Shown: positions 1 through 9,243, counted from the first letter of the stretch. The stretch: 33,253 nt of DNA from Paenibacillaceae bacterium (GCA_015057775.1 SVDT01000016.1:1-33253); one strand, 5' to 3'. The notes: generated from the sequence alone by a model not told the origin. Numbers and translations are program-made.

Positions 1-2
1 AT

Positions 3-1169
3 ATTATCGTATCGGGGAAGCTGGGGCTTTCTGAGCTGCTTCGAAAAGGTCAGGAGCACAATCTTTCTTTATCTGCCCCTATGTACAATCTCATTTTGTT
101 TCAGGCAAAAGGAGCGGAGAGCCAGGATCAGTACTCGGATGAGAATGTGCTGTTTGATAAGAGGCTGAAGGAAGAACTGGAGGGAAGAGCCGACATTATC
201 GGATTTAACCGGCTTTCGGAAGGATATGGCTTTCTGATTATGGGAGAAGAATCCGATATGGAGCGGAAGGTATCATATTATTCGGAAATTCTCATACGGC
301 TGGCGGAATCATTTCCTGAGATGGAGTATTTTGGTGGGATCGGAACTCCGGTGTGCAGACTCAGTGAGATCCGAACTTCCTTTAAAGCAGCAAGCAGGGC
401 TTATGCCTGCCGTTATATGTTGGACCGCAACCAGATTTTAACGGCGGAGGCAGCGGTGCGGATTCATAACGATACCGGAAGTATCAGCCTGGAGGGAATT
501 GATATCACCAAGTTAAGCCGTGACATTATTCCCAACTTCTTAAAGAACGGATCAGTCCCTGAGGTGAAGTATTTCGTTGAGGAATATATGGAGGCCTGCG
601 GGAATAATATTAATTCACTGATTTTCAGACAATACATCCTGATGGATGTGTATCTGGCAGTTATCGGGTTTGTGTCTCAGCTCGGTTTTGAGCCGGAACA
701 GGTTTTAAAGGAGTTTGGAGATGCAAAGACCATGCAGCCCTGTGTGAATTCCATGGAATCCGCGGTTAAGTATACCAGGGAGATTCTTGCAAAGGCCATT
801 GGTTTTCGAACCACCTGTTCCCAGAAAAAGTACCGGCTGGTTCTTGAAAAGGCAGTGGATTATATAGGAGCCCACTATCAGGACGAAGATATTTCATTAA
901 ATGCTGTGGCGTCGGCGGTAAATATCAGCCCCAATCATTTCAGTACCATTTTCAGCCAGGAGATGGAGATTACATTTGTGGAATACCTGACAAAAGTACG
1001 CATGGATGCTGCCAGGGAATTACTGCTGAAAACGGATTTGAGGACTTCAGAAATCGGATATCAGGTGGGATATAAGGATCCCCATTATTTCAGTTACCTG
1101 TTTAAGAAGATTCACGGAATCACACCGAAGTCGTTTCGGTCAGGGGGAGAAAATGAAATACAAAAGTGA
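3..1169 (+). CDS. YesN-like response regulator, AraC-type output (5' partial)
   Basis: The reading frame is open to the window's left edge, so the gene starts upstream; 388 residues are visible. The C-terminal ~100 residues form a double helix-turn-helix AraC/XylS DNA-binding domain (segment with SLNAVASAVNISPNHFS, then TSEIGYQVGYKDPHYFSYLF and KKIHGITPKSFR). The middle matches the poorly conserved linker of YesN-type regulators; the N-terminal receiver domain with its phosphorylated Asp would lie outside the window. It overlaps the kinase gene that follows by 17 bp, so the two are co-translated and very probably form a two-component pair. In this family the regulator normally activates an adjacent sugar ABC importer, here the ytfQ-like operon. 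The first in-frame ATG at 81 is not the real start because the frame upstream of it is coding-like and uninterrupted. Family assignment is secure; the target is inferred. Confidence 0.88.
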   Translation: MIVSGKLGLSELLRKGQEHNLSLSAPMYNLILFQAKGAESQDQYSDENVLFDKRLKEELEGRADIIGFNRLSEGYGFLIMGEESDMERKVSYYSEILIRLAESFPEMEYFGGIGTPVCRLSEIRTSFKAASRAYACRYMLDRNQILTAEAAVRIHNDTGSISLEGIDITKLSRDIIPNFLKNGSVPEVKYFVEEYMEACGNNINSLIFRQYILMDVYLAVIGFVSQLGFEPEQVLKEFGDAKTMQPCVNSMESAVKYTREILAKAIGFRTTCSQKKYRLVLEKAVDYIGAHYQDEDISLNAVASAVNISPNHFSTIFSQEMEITFVEYLTKVRMDAARELLLKTDLRTSEIGYQVGYKDPHYFSYLFKKIHGITPKSFRSGGENEIQK

Positions 1170-2595
1170 TTCAATTAAAGCCAAAATAAAAAACATGCAG
1201 GCAATCGTCTTTATCCCGGTCATCATTATGATTGGGATATTGCTATATACCATGGAATGGCAGAATCAACAGTACCGTCAGAGCATACGTAACCTTACAA
1301 TGGCAACGGAGTTTAATTTTGATTTTAAGTCCAACATTGACCATAAGATGTACCGGATTGTTATCGGAGCAGACACCTTTGAATCCTTAAACCCGTATGA
1401 AGATCTGGAAAATTCCAAAAAGATTTTTTTGGAGCTGAAAGACACCACCCCTCAGGAAACCAGCAAAAAGGGGTTGGATGGAATCGTAGTTTTAATTGGA
1501 ATGCTGGAAAAACGAATTGAGGATATTCACACCAGCAACATTATCGGGGATTATGACCGGAATATGGTACGTCTTGACCAGGATATTTATGCCATTACTG
1601 ATTTAATCCAGGAGTCCATGTCTGACTATATCTATAATGAGACAAAGACCCTGGAGTCTGTACGCCAGAAGCTTGACACCCAGACAAGGCAGGTCATTGC
1701 TCTTTGCATTGTAATTGCTTCTTATCTCATTGTATTTTTACTTGCTTCCTTTTCATCCTTTGGAAAAAGAATTACAAAACCCATTGAGGAACTGTGTGAA
1801 TATACCATGAAGCTGGCGGACGGGAACTTGGAAGTCAGTGCACCAAAAAGCAATATCAGAGAGATAAAGGTTTTAGGGGAACAGTATGACCAGATGGTAA
1901 TCCGGATCGGAGAGCTGATCCGACATATCAAGGAAGAACAGGAGTTAAAGAGGAAAACAGAACTAAAGCTTTTGCAGGCTCAGATCAATCCTCATTTTTT
2001 ATATAATACGTTAGATACCATTGTCTGGCTGGCCGAGGGAAAGCAGCATCAGGAGGTGGTAGAGATGATTACTGCACTGTCTTCTTTTTTACGGATTGGT
2101 TTGAACAACGGGCGGGATTTTATTACGATTAAAGAGGAAGCAGAGCATATAAAAAGTTATCTTTTAATCCAGCATTTCCGCTATGAGGACATTATGGATT
2201 ATGAGATTGATTTTGAAGAGCGGATCCGGGATTATTCCATATTAAAACTTACCCTGCAGCCCATTGTGGAAAATGCACTTTATCATGGAATAAAGAATTG
2301 CAGAAAAAAAGGATTCTTACGGATCAGCGGCTGGCAGGAGAATGAAGATATTCTTTTAAAGGTAGAGGATAACGGAATTGGAATGAAACCGGACGAGGTA
2401 AGAAAGATGGAGCATCAGATCGCCGGCGGCAGCAAAGCGGATTTTCATGTAGGGGAAGGCTTTGGAATTGCCAATGTGGCAGAGCGGATCCGGCTGAATT
2501 TTGGTGAGGCGTATGGACTTACCATTGAAAGCGAGTACGGAGTCGGAACGGCTGTTACGGTGAGGATTCCGGCAGTAAGATGGGGAAATATATAA
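1153..2595 (+). CDS. YesM-like sensor histidine kinase
   Basis: 480 aa membrane sensor kinase of the LytS/YesM class. One membrane helix lies at about residues 15-33, an extracellular sensor segment at about 35-178, a second helix at about 180-202, then a HAMP linker to about 255. The His_kinase domain carries the phosphoacceptor His281 in INPHFLYNTLD, followed by the ATPase domain with N-box PIVENALYHGI, G1 VEDNGIGM and G2 GEGFGIANV. The ATG at 1153 sits within the end of the response regulator gene, preceded by GGGGGAG. It probably senses a sugar, directly or through a binding protein, and phosphorylates the upstream YesN-like regulator. No unusual residues were seen in the catalytic motifs. 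Confidence 0.92.
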   Translation: MKYKSDSIKAKIKNMQAIVFIPVIIMIGILLYTMEWQNQQYRQSIRNLTMATEFNFDFKSNIDHKMYRIVIGADTFESLNPYEDLENSKKIFLELKDTTPQETSKKGLDGIVVLIGMLEKRIEDIHTSNIIGDYDRNMVRLDQDIYAITDLIQESMSDYIYNETKTLESVRQKLDTQTRQVIALCIVIASYLIVFLLASFSSFGKRITKPIEELCEYTMKLADGNLEVSAPKSNIREIKVLGEQYDQMVIRIGELIRHIKEEQELKRKTELKLLQAQINPHFLYNTLDTIVWLAEGKQHQEVVEMITALSSFLRIGLNNGRDFITIKEEAEHIKSYLLIQHFRYEDIMDYEIDFEERIRDYSILKLTLQPIVENALYHGIKNCRKKGFLRISGWQENEDILLKVEDNGIGMKPDEVRKMEHQIAGGSKADFHVGEGFGIANVAERIRLNFGEAYGLTIESEYGVGTAVTVRIPAVRWGNI

Positions 2596-2628
2596 AAAAA
2601 TCAACTTTTATCCGAAAAAAATCAACTT
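2594..2628 (+). promoter_or_regulatory. 14-bp direct repeat, candidate response-regulator operator
   Basis: Two perfect copies of AAAAAAATCAACTT lie at 2594-2607 and 2615-2628, start-to-start 21 bp, i.e. two helical turns. They begin at the kinase stop codon and end 59 bp before the -35 box of the ytfQ promoter. Same-face direct repeats upstream of a promoter are typical binding sites for AraC-type activators, so the YesN-like regulator next door is the obvious candidate. The repeat is seen directly; the protein assignment is inference. Confidence 0.55.
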
Positions 2629-2687
2629 AATTTATGGAATATATGGAAATAGCGTAAGAAACTCAACCCTTTGCAAAAGATATTGTA

Positions 2688-2716
2688 TTGAGAAATCAGG
2701 GGGATGGGTCTATGAT
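2688..2716 (+). promoter_or_regulatory. Sigma-A-type promoter of the ytfQ operon
   Basis: TTGAGA (2688-2693), 17-bp spacer, TATGAT (2711-2716); both boxes match the consensus at 5 of 6 positions. The start would fall near 2723, giving a leader of about 40 nt with GGAGG at 2751-2755. Confidence 0.6.
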
Positions 2717-2763
2717 ACAGGTAGTTACTTAATAGTGAGTTATTCTTATTGGAGGGAACGGAT

Positions 2764-3846
2764 ATGAAGAAAAGAGTTTTAAGCTTTTTGACAGCTGCGG
2801 TTATGACAACCGCCATGATTTTATCTGGTTGCAGCGGATCTCAGACAGCCGCAACGACAGCAGCACCTGCTGCTACAGAAAAAAAAGCAGAGACAACGGA
2901 AGCAGCAAAAACAGAAGCAGCAACCACCACAGCAGCACCTGCAGAGAAAAAGGAGATCGTAGTAGGATTTTCTCAGGTTGGTGCAGAGTCTGACTGGAGA
3001 ACGGCCAATACCGAATCCATGAAGTCAACGTTTACAGAAGCAAACGGTTACAAGCTGATTTTTGATGATGCACAGCAGAAACAGGAAAATCAGTTAAAGG
3101 CAGTTCGTAACTTTATTCAGCAGGATGTTGATTATATCGTTATCGCACCAGTTACAGAAACTGGCTGGGATACCGTTTTACAGGAAGCTAAGGACGCAGG
3201 AATTCCGGTTATCATCGTTGACCGTATGATTAATGTATCTGATGATTCCTTATATACTGCATGGGTTGGTTCCAACTTCCTTCAGGAAGGTTATGATGCA
3301 GTAGCATGGCTTGATGAGTATTTAAAGAAGAATAACAAAGCAGACAGTGATATCAATATCGTTACTCTTCAGGGTACCATCGGTTCTTCCGCACAGATCG
3401 GACGTACCAACGGCGTGGAAGAGAAGATGAAAGATCACCCGAAGTGGAAGATGTTAGAGCGTCAGACTGGTGAATTTACACAGGCAAAGGGTCAGGAAGT
3501 TATGGAATCCTTCTTAAAGACCTATAAAGATATTAATGTTGTAATTGCTGAGAACGACAACATGGCATTTGGTGCGATTGATGCAATCAAGGCAGCAGGA
3601 AAGACTTGCGGACCGAAGGGCGATATCATCATCATTTCCTTTGATGCAGTTTCTGCAGCATTTGACTCCATGATCGCAGGAGATATGAACGTTTCCGTAG
3701 AGTGTAATCCTCTTCACGGTCCTCGTGTAGCTGAGATCATTCAGAAGCTGGAGAAGGGCGAAAAAGTTGATAAGATTGCATATGTAAAGGAAGGCGTATT
3801 CCCGGCAGATACAGCAGCAGCTGAAAAACCAAAGAGACAGTATTAA
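2764..3846 (+). CDS. ytfQ: Galactofuranose-type sugar ABC transporter, substrate-binding lipoprotein
   Basis: 360 aa. A signal peptide MKKRVLSFLTAAVMTTAMIL is followed by lipobox LSGC, with Cys23 as the lipid anchor; a Thr/Ala/Glu-rich linker runs to about residue 62. The mature part is a periplasmic-binding-protein type 1 fold (ribose/galactose class). Segments VVGFSQVGAES, AQQKQENQLKAVRNF, IAPVTETGW and EVMESF closely follow E. coli YtfQ, the galactofuranose-binding protein. The ATG at 2764 was chosen because GGAGG at 2751-2755 is well spaced and the signal peptide begins there; an upstream TTG at 2749 would put the ribosome site inside the gene. First gene of the ytfQ-ytfR-ytfT-yjfF unit, followed by a hairpin (3893-3942) expected to raise its share of transcript. 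Related hexoses or arabinose remain possible substrates. Confidence 0.9.
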   Translation: MKKRVLSFLTAAVMTTAMILSGCSGSQTAATTAAPAATEKKAETTEAAKTEAATTTAAPAEKKEIVVGFSQVGAESDWRTANTESMKSTFTEANGYKLIFDDAQQKQENQLKAVRNFIQQDVDYIVIAPVTETGWDTVLQEAKDAGIPVIIVDRMINVSDDSLYTAWVGSNFLQEGYDAVAWLDEYLKKNNKADSDINIVTLQGTIGSSAQIGRTNGVEEKMKDHPKWKMLERQTGEFTQAKGQEVMESFLKTYKDINVVIAENDNMAFGAIDAIKAAGKTCGPKGDIIIISFDAVSAAFDSMIAGDMNVSVECNPLHGPRVAEIIQKLEKGEKVDKIAYVKEGVFPADTAAAEKPKRQY

Positions 3847-3892
3847 TTGGTTGGGACTAAGGCGCTGAAAGCAGAATGATAGCCAGAGAAAC

Positions 3893-3942
3893 AGGTGCAG
3901 GGAATGGAGGACGGGGTCAGTCCTCCTCCAGGCACCTTTTTT
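3893..3942 (+). terminator. Intra-operon terminator-like hairpin after ytfQ
   Basis: Outer stem AGGTGC (3893-3898) with GCACCT (3932-3937) and inner stem GGAGGAC (3906-3912) with GTCCTCC (3920-3926), followed by a T-run 3937-3942. It lies between the binding-protein gene and the ATPase gene, so partial termination would give excess binding protein. The same arrangement recurs at 17787 and 26800. Confidence 0.7.
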
Positions 3943-3996
3943 AATCTCCTGACATGCAGTGAAAAGCAGAAAAAGTGGAGAAAAAGGAGGGATCTT

Positions 3997-5517
3997 ATGC
4001 CCAATGAGATAGTACTTAGCATGAAAAACATATCGAAGACATTTCCCGGGGTGCGTGCCTTAGACCATGTGGATTTTACCTTAAGAAGCGGGGAGATCCA
4101 TGCTCTTATGGGAGAAAACGGAGCAGGTAAATCAACGCTCATAAAGGTTTTGACCGGGGTAGAAGAATTTGAATCAGGTGAGATAAAAATTGAAGGCGAA
4201 AGCCAGATGATTATTAACCATTCTCCCCAGGAAGCCCAGGAGCATGGGATCAGTACCGTATATCAGGAAGTAAATCTCTGCCCCAATTTATCGGTGGCTG
4301 AGAACCTGTTTATCGGAAGGGAACCAAAGCGGGCAGGTCTCATTGACTGGAAGACCATGAACCGGAAAGCGGCAGAGCTTCTTTCCAAACTTGATATGAA
4401 CATAGATGTAACAAAGGCACTGGAGAATTACTCCATTGCGCTGCAGCAGATGATAGCCATAGCAAGAGCTGTGGATATGTCAGCAAAAGTTCTGATTCTT
4501 GATGAACCCACCTCTTCCCTGGATGACAATGAGGTAGAAAAGCTGTTCCGGTTAATGAAGCGTCTGAAAGCTGACGGAGTGGGAATTATCTTTGTTACTC
4601 ATTTTCTGGAGCAGGTTTATGAAGTCTGCGATAAGATAACCGTACTTAGAAACGGCGGTCTGGTAGGTGAATATGAAGTAGAAAAGCTTCCCAGAGTACA
4701 GCTGGTGGCTAAGATGATGGGTAAGGATTTTGATGATCTGGAAGCCATTAAAAAAGAAGGAAAAACTGCCGGAAAATCCAGTGAGGCAGTCATTGATGCC
4801 AAAGGAATCGGCAGGCAGGGAACCATAAAACCCTATGATTTGCAGATTCATAAGGGAGAAGTGATCGGTCTGACCGGACTCCTGGGTTCCGGACGTTCAG
4901 AACTTGCAAGAAGTCTTTATGGGGCTGATAAACCGGATAGCGGGGAGTTAAAGGTCAATGGAAAGACTGTAGTTCTCCATACTCCACTTGATGCCATGAT
5001 GGCTGGTATGGCATATCTTCCGGAGAATCGGAAAGAGGAAGGAATTGTTGCCGATTTATCGGTAAGGGAGAATTTAATTCTGGCTCTTCAGGCTAAGAGA
5101 GGCATGTTCCACCCAATTGGAAGCAAAGAGCAGGAGGAACTGGCTAACAAGTATGTGAAGCTGCTTCAGATTAAGACCGCAAGCCTGGATACTCCCATAA
5201 GAAGTTTAAGCGGAGGAAACCAGCAGAAGGTGATTCTGGGAAGATGGCTTCTCACAGATCCTGATTTTCTGATTCTTGATGAACCCACCAGAGGAATTGA
5301 TGTTGGTACCAAGACTGAGATTCAGAAACTGGTGGTCCAGCTGGCAAAAGAGGGCGTTACTGTTATGTTTATCTCCTCTGAAATTGAGGAGATGATCCGT
5401 ACCTGCAGCCGGATGGCAGTTTTAAGAGACCGGGAAAAGGTTTCTGAACTTATGGAGGATGAACTTGATCAGAACCATATCATGAAGGCAATTGCAGGAG
5501 GTGGAACAGATGAATAA
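3997..5517 (+). CDS. ytfR: Sugar ABC transporter ATP-binding protein, duplicated ATPase
   Basis: 506 aa with two fused ABC ATPase domains, as in RbsA/MglA/YtfR. Domain 1 has Walker A GENGAGKST (39-47), a divergent signature region (SIALQQMIAIARA) and Walker B LILDEPTSSL. Domain 2 has the degenerate P-loop usual for this class (GLLGSGRSEL), a proper signature LSGGNQQKVILGRWL and LILDEPTRGIDVG. It energises uptake through the two permeases encoded next. The start at 3997 follows AAGGAGG (3984-3990); an in-frame GTG at 3895 falls inside the terminator hairpin and is rejected. Its stop overlaps the next start by 8 bp. The YtfR assignment rests mainly on neighbours ytfQ, ytfT and yjfF. Confidence 0.9.
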   Translation: MPNEIVLSMKNISKTFPGVRALDHVDFTLRSGEIHALMGENGAGKSTLIKVLTGVEEFESGEIKIEGESQMIINHSPQEAQEHGISTVYQEVNLCPNLSVAENLFIGREPKRAGLIDWKTMNRKAAELLSKLDMNIDVTKALENYSIALQQMIAIARAVDMSAKVLILDEPTSSLDDNEVEKLFRLMKRLKADGVGIIFVTHFLEQVYEVCDKITVLRNGGLVGEYEVEKLPRVQLVAKMMGKDFDDLEAIKKEGKTAGKSSEAVIDAKGIGRQGTIKPYDLQIHKGEVIGLTGLLGSGRSELARSLYGADKPDSGELKVNGKTVVLHTPLDAMMAGMAYLPENRKEEGIVADLSVRENLILALQAKRGMFHPIGSKEQEELANKYVKLLQIKTASLDTPIRSLSGGNQQKVILGRWLLTDPDFLILDEPTRGIDVGTKTEIQKLVVQLAKEGVTVMFISSEIEEMIRTCSRMAVLRDREKVSELMEDELDQNHIMKAIAGGGTDE

Positions 5518-6565
5518 GGGAAAGGCATTTATAAAAAGACTGACAGGATATCGCTTGTTTCTGCCCCTCTTCTGTCTGGTGCTTGTTCTGTTTTCCAATT
5601 TGATAAAGACTCCCAGCTTCTTTGAGGTAACCATTAAAAACGGCGTTCTCTATGGATATATTATTGACGTAATTAACCGTGCCAGCGATCTGGTTATTCT
5701 GTCTGTTGGAATGACATTGGTAGTTGCTGCATCAGGTGGTACAGATATCTCAGTGGGGGCTGTTATGTCTGTGGCAGGAGCGGTGTGCTGCTTCATTCTT
5801 TCAGGGGGACAGCAGTCTGTAAATGAGTTTGTGAATCCTTATATTCTGGGCGTACTGGCTGCCATTCTTGCAGGAATTTTATGCGGCTGCTTTAATGGTT
5901 TCCTTGTTGCAAAGCTTAAGATCCAGCCCATGGTGGCGACGTTAATTTTATTTACCGCCGGACGAGGGATTGCTCAGCTGATTACAAAAGGCCAGATCAC
6001 CTATATCCGTGTGGAATCCTATAAGATGCTGGGATCCAGCATTCCAGGCATCCCCATTCCCACTCCCGTGTTCGTGGCTCTGATCGTGGTGCTGCTCACC
6101 TACGTTCTGTTAAAGAAGACCACACTGGGACTTTATATTCAGACTGTGGGAATTAATGCAAAGGCTTCCAAACTGATGGGAATTAAGTCTGCAATGATTA
6201 TTTTCCTTTCTTATGTTTTCTGCGGTCTATGCGCCGGTATATCCGGACTTGTGGCCTCTTCCAGAATCTATTCTGCCGATGCCAACAACATTGGACTGAA
6301 TCTGGAATTAGATGCCATTCTTGCAGTGGCACTTGGAGGAAACAGCCTTGCAGGCGGAAAATTTTCACTGTTAGGAAGTGTCATCGGAGCTTACACCATT
6401 CAGGCACTGAGCACCACCCTTTATGCCATGGGTGTTTCTCCAGACCAGATTCCGGTATATAAAGCGGTTGTAGTTGTTGTAATTGTAGCGTTACAGTCAA
6501 CCGAGTTAAAGCGTATGGTGAGTAAACTGCAGATGAACGTTAAGTCAGGAAAGAAGGTGGCATAA
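5510..6565 (+). CDS. ytfT: Sugar ABC transporter permease (YtfT-like)
   Basis: 351 aa integral membrane permease of the ribose/galactofuranose (BPD_transp_2) family, with many hydrophobic helices. Conserved features include GMTLVVAASGGTDISVGAVM near residues 67-86, the segment AKLKIQPMVATLILFTAGRG and, near the C-terminus, LAVALGGNSLAGGKFSLLGS, all typical of RbsC/YtfT. The ATG at 5510 lies inside the end of the ATPase gene with GGAGG at 5497-5501; a TTG at 5492 would precede that ribosome site. The next permease gene begins directly after its stop codon, indicating translational coupling. Probably a heterodimer with YjfF. Confidence 0.88.
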   Translation: MNKGKAFIKRLTGYRLFLPLFCLVLVLFSNLIKTPSFFEVTIKNGVLYGYIIDVINRASDLVILSVGMTLVVAASGGTDISVGAVMSVAGAVCCFILSGGQQSVNEFVNPYILGVLAAILAGILCGCFNGFLVAKLKIQPMVATLILFTAGRGIAQLITKGQITYIRVESYKMLGSSIPGIPIPTPVFVALIVVLLTYVLLKKTTLGLYIQTVGINAKASKLMGIKSAMIIFLSYVFCGLCAGISGLVASSRIYSADANNIGLNLELDAILAVALGGNSLAGGKFSLLGSVIGAYTIQALSTTLYAMGVSPDQIPVYKAVVVVVIVALQSTELKRMVSKLQMNVKSGKKVA

Positions 6566-7582
6566 ATGAAGAAGAGAGAAAAAATTGATGGAAAGGTATT
6601 TTTACTGATTATCACCATCCTTCTCTTTTTGGTGATGTATGCAGCCGGTCTGATCATATTCAAAAGCAAAGGGTTTGCAAAGCCTCAGGTATTTTTAAAC
6701 CTGTTTATTTCCAACGCCGGTCTGATTGTAATTGCAGCGGGTATGACAATGGTTATGATAACTGGTGGAATTGATATTTCGGTTGGTTCCATTGTAGCCC
6801 TGACCTGCATGATGCTTGCATGGATGATGGAAATTAAGGGAATGGGAGCTGTTCCTGCTCTTGTAATCGTTCTGATTATGGGAATTGTATTTGGTCTGGT
6901 ACAGGGATTTTTAATTGCATATCTAAAGATCCAGCCATTTATTGTTACCCTGGCCGGAATGTTCTTTGCAAGAGGTCTTACTGCGATTATCAGTCAGGAA
7001 ATGATCAGTATTAAAAATGAGCTGTTTTTAAAATGGGCAAAGAGCAAAATTAACTTAACCTTTTTAGGCGGTACTGTAAACAAAAAAGGTATGGTGAATT
7101 ATTCATTTATTTATCCCAGTGTAATCATTGCACTGATTGTTCTGATCGGTATATTTGTTCTTTTAAAGTTTACCAAGTTTGGAAGAACCATTTATGCGGT
7201 AGGCGGAAACGAACAGTCAGCGCTGATGATGGGATTAAATGTCAGGCGGACCAAGCTGCTTGTATATGTGATTAATGGCTTCTTATGTTCGTTGGGAGGT
7301 TTCTTATTTGCATTAAACACCTGCGCAGGCTTTGTTGAACAGGCAAAGGGCTTTGAAATGGAAGCCATTGCATCAGCAGTTATCGGAGGAACCCTGCTAA
7401 CTGGAGGTGTGGGCAATGTGTTTGGCAGTCTGTTTGGAGTTCTGATTAAGGGAACTATTGAGACCTTTATTACGTTCCAGGGAACACTGTCTTCCTGGTG
7501 GACCAAGATTACCATTGCAGCACTGCTCGCATTCTTTATCATTCTTCAGAGTTTATTTGCAAAGGCAAAGGAAAAGAAATAA
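6566..7582 (+). CDS. yjfF: Sugar ABC transporter permease (YjfF-like)
   Basis: 338 aa, second permease of the importer, same family as its neighbour but divergent from it. Motifs: GMTMVMITGGIDISVGSIVA, YLKIQPFIVTLAGMFFARGL, and VIGGTLLTGGVGNVFGSLFG near the end. Having two different permease genes rather than one is characteristic of the YtfQRT-YjfF galactofuranose system and separates it from ribose (RbsC) systems. Its ATG directly follows the ytfT stop codon with no gap; the AAGAAGG within the end of ytfT serves as ribosome site. Last gene of the operon, followed by a perfect terminator. Confidence 0.9.
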   Translation: MKKREKIDGKVFLLIITILLFLVMYAAGLIIFKSKGFAKPQVFLNLFISNAGLIVIAAGMTMVMITGGIDISVGSIVALTCMMLAWMMEIKGMGAVPALVIVLIMGIVFGLVQGFLIAYLKIQPFIVTLAGMFFARGLTAIISQEMISIKNELFLKWAKSKINLTFLGGTVNKKGMVNYSFIYPSVIIALIVLIGIFVLLKFTKFGRTIYAVGGNEQSALMMGLNVRRTKLLVYVINGFLCSLGGFLFALNTCAGFVEQAKGFEMEAIASAVIGGTLLTGGVGNVFGSLFGVLIKGTIETFITFQGTLSSWWTKITIAALLAFFIILQSLFAKAKEKK

Positions 7583-7595
7583 AACGTGAATGAAA

Positions 7596-7637
7596 GAAAA
7601 GCCGGGGGATTTGCCTTCCCCCGGCTTTTCTTTTTTC
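7596..7637 (+). terminator. Rho-independent terminator of the ytf operon
   Basis: Perfect 13-bp stem GAAAAGCCGGGGG (7596-7608) with CCCCCGGCTTTTC (7618-7630), 9-nt loop, then a T-run. The A-run on the left arm may let it act on the other strand too. Confidence 0.93.
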
Positions 7638-7724
7638 TAATCACTGGCCGTTTTTTTCTGGTTTTCCGGTAATTCTCAGTTAATGGTAATATCCTGATTT
7701 GTAGAAATTATGTAGAAGTTTTGA

Positions 7725-7753
7725 TTGCCTTTGGGGGTTATATTTATTATAAT
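7725..7753 (+). promoter_or_regulatory. Promoter of the MATE-esterase unit
   Basis: TTGCCT (7725-7730), 17-bp spacer, perfect TATAAT (7748-7753). It lies after the ytf terminator and just ahead of the MATE gene, with a short leader. Confidence 0.6.
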
Positions 7754-7841
7754 CGAGGAAACCTGCTTTTTTAAAGTGTGGGAATGAAATTTGGAAAAAA
7801 CGGAGGTAGCACAGAAAAAGTACGCTTTTACTGTTATAAGT

Positions 7842-9230
7842 ATGAAAAAATTTATTGGAAACAAAGCGTTTTATAGTATGGTACTGGCCATTGCAATTCC
7901 TATTATGATCCAGAACGGAATTACCAATTTTGTCAGTCTTCTCGATAACATCATGGTGGGAATGGTGGGTACCGGGGAGATGTCCGGAGTTGCGATTGTA
8001 AACCAGCTGATATTTGTTTTTAATGTCAGTGTGTTTGGAATCGTCTCTGGTGCGGGAATCTTTGGAGCCCAGTTTTATGGCTGTGGAAAGCATGAAGGAG
8101 TAAGGCACACCTTCCGGTTTAAGTTTTTGTGCTGCCTGTTCCTGGCAGCCGTAGCGGCGGTCATATTCTATTTTTACGGAGAGAACTTGATTTACATGTA
8201 CCTTCATGGAGAAGAAAGCAGCGGAGATCTTACAATTGCTCTTACCAATGGCCGCAAATACATGCTTGTTATGATGGTGGGGCTCTTGCCCTTTGCCATT
8301 GAGCAGGCATATACCAGTACTCTTCGTGAGTGCGGGGAAACCGTAATCCCCATGAAGGCAGGAATCGTTGCAGTGCTGGTTAATCTGGTCCTTAACTATA
8401 TTCTTATCTTTGGTAAATTCGGAGCACCGGTTCTTGGCGTGGTGGGCGCAGGAATTGCAACTGTTGTGGCAAGGTATATTGAGACCATAATTGTTATAGT
8501 CTGGACTCATAAGCACAAGAAACGCTTTCCATTTATTGAGAATGCATATAAGAGCATGCATATACCAGCGAGCCTGGTGGGCAGAATCTTTGTGAAGGGT
8601 ACCCCTTTAATTGTAAACGAAGCTTTGTGGGCAAGCGGAGTGGCAATGTTAATGCAATGTTACTCTATCAGGGGACTGACTGCTGTGGCTGGATTAAATA
8701 TTTCCAATACCATTGGCAATGTGTTTAATGTGGTTTATCTGGCTCTTGGAGTGTCTGTTTCCATTATTGTAGGACAGCTCCTGGGTGCTGGTAAGATGGA
8801 GGAAGCCAGAGATACAGATACCAAAATGATCGTATTTTCCGTTGCATCCTGCGCAGTAATGGGTACAATCCTGGCAATAGTAGCACCTCTGTTCCCTATG
8901 ATTTACAATACAACCGATGAGGTAAAGCACTTAGCAGTTCAGTTTATCCGGATTCTGGCCTTTATTATGCCGATGAATGCATTTATGAATGTATCTTATT
9001 TTACATTGCGTTCCGGAGGAAAGACGGTTGTAACCTTTTTCTTTGACAGCGTGTTTATGTGGGTGGCAAGTATTCCGGCAGCGTATCTGCTAAGCCGATA
9101 CACCCAGATCCCCATTGTTCCGCTTTATTTTATGTGCCAGATGGTAGATATTATTAAATGTATCATCGGTTTTGTTCTGGTAAAGAAAGGGGTATGGATT
9201 CAGAATATCGTTATGGATCACGAGGCATAA
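7842..9230 (+). CDS. MATE family efflux transporter
   Basis: 462 aa from this start; about 12 membrane helices in two related halves, each with the family's opening pattern (first half VLAIAIPIMIQNGITNFVSLLDNIMVG, second half FVKGTPLIVNEALWASGVAM). MATE proteins export cationic drugs or metabolites in exchange for Na+ or H+; this one belongs to the NorM/DinF-like group common in gut clostridia, and its substrate cannot be read. The start is uncertain: ATG 7842 fits where homologues usually begin (MKKFIGNKAFY) but lacks a ribosome site, whereas an in-frame TTG at 7791 adds 17 residues with only a weak GGGA upstream. An esterase gene follows after 13 bp, so the two are probably co-transcribed. 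Confidence 0.88.
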   Translation: MKKFIGNKAFYSMVLAIAIPIMIQNGITNFVSLLDNIMVGMVGTGEMSGVAIVNQLIFVFNVSVFGIVSGAGIFGAQFYGCGKHEGVRHTFRFKFLCCLFLAAVAAVIFYFYGENLIYMYLHGEESSGDLTIALTNGRKYMLVMMVGLLPFAIEQAYTSTLRECGETVIPMKAGIVAVLVNLVLNYILIFGKFGAPVLGVVGAGIATVVARYIETIIVIVWTHKHKKRFPFIENAYKSMHIPASLVGRIFVKGTPLIVNEALWASGVAMLMQCYSIRGLTAVAGLNISNTIGNVFNVVYLALGVSVSIIVGQLLGAGKMEEARDTDTKMIVFSVASCAVMGTILAIVAPLFPMIYNTTDEVKHLAVQFIRILAFIMPMNAFMNVSYFTLRSGGKTVVTFFFDSVFMWVASIPAAYLLSRYTQIPIVPLYFMCQMVDIIKCIIGFVLVKKGVWIQNIVMDHEA

Positions 9231-9243
9231 GAGAGGAGAAGGT

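Noticed and set aside
3895-3996. N-terminal extension of ytfR from a GTG
   Set aside because: The segment is the terminator hairpin; the AAGGAGG-preceded ATG at 3997 is where homologues begin.
7680-8561. Long minus-strand open frame (293 codons) opposite the MATE gene
   Set aside because: Its translation is rich in His, Cys and Asn with no recognisable fold, and it is the mirror of a clear membrane transporter gene.
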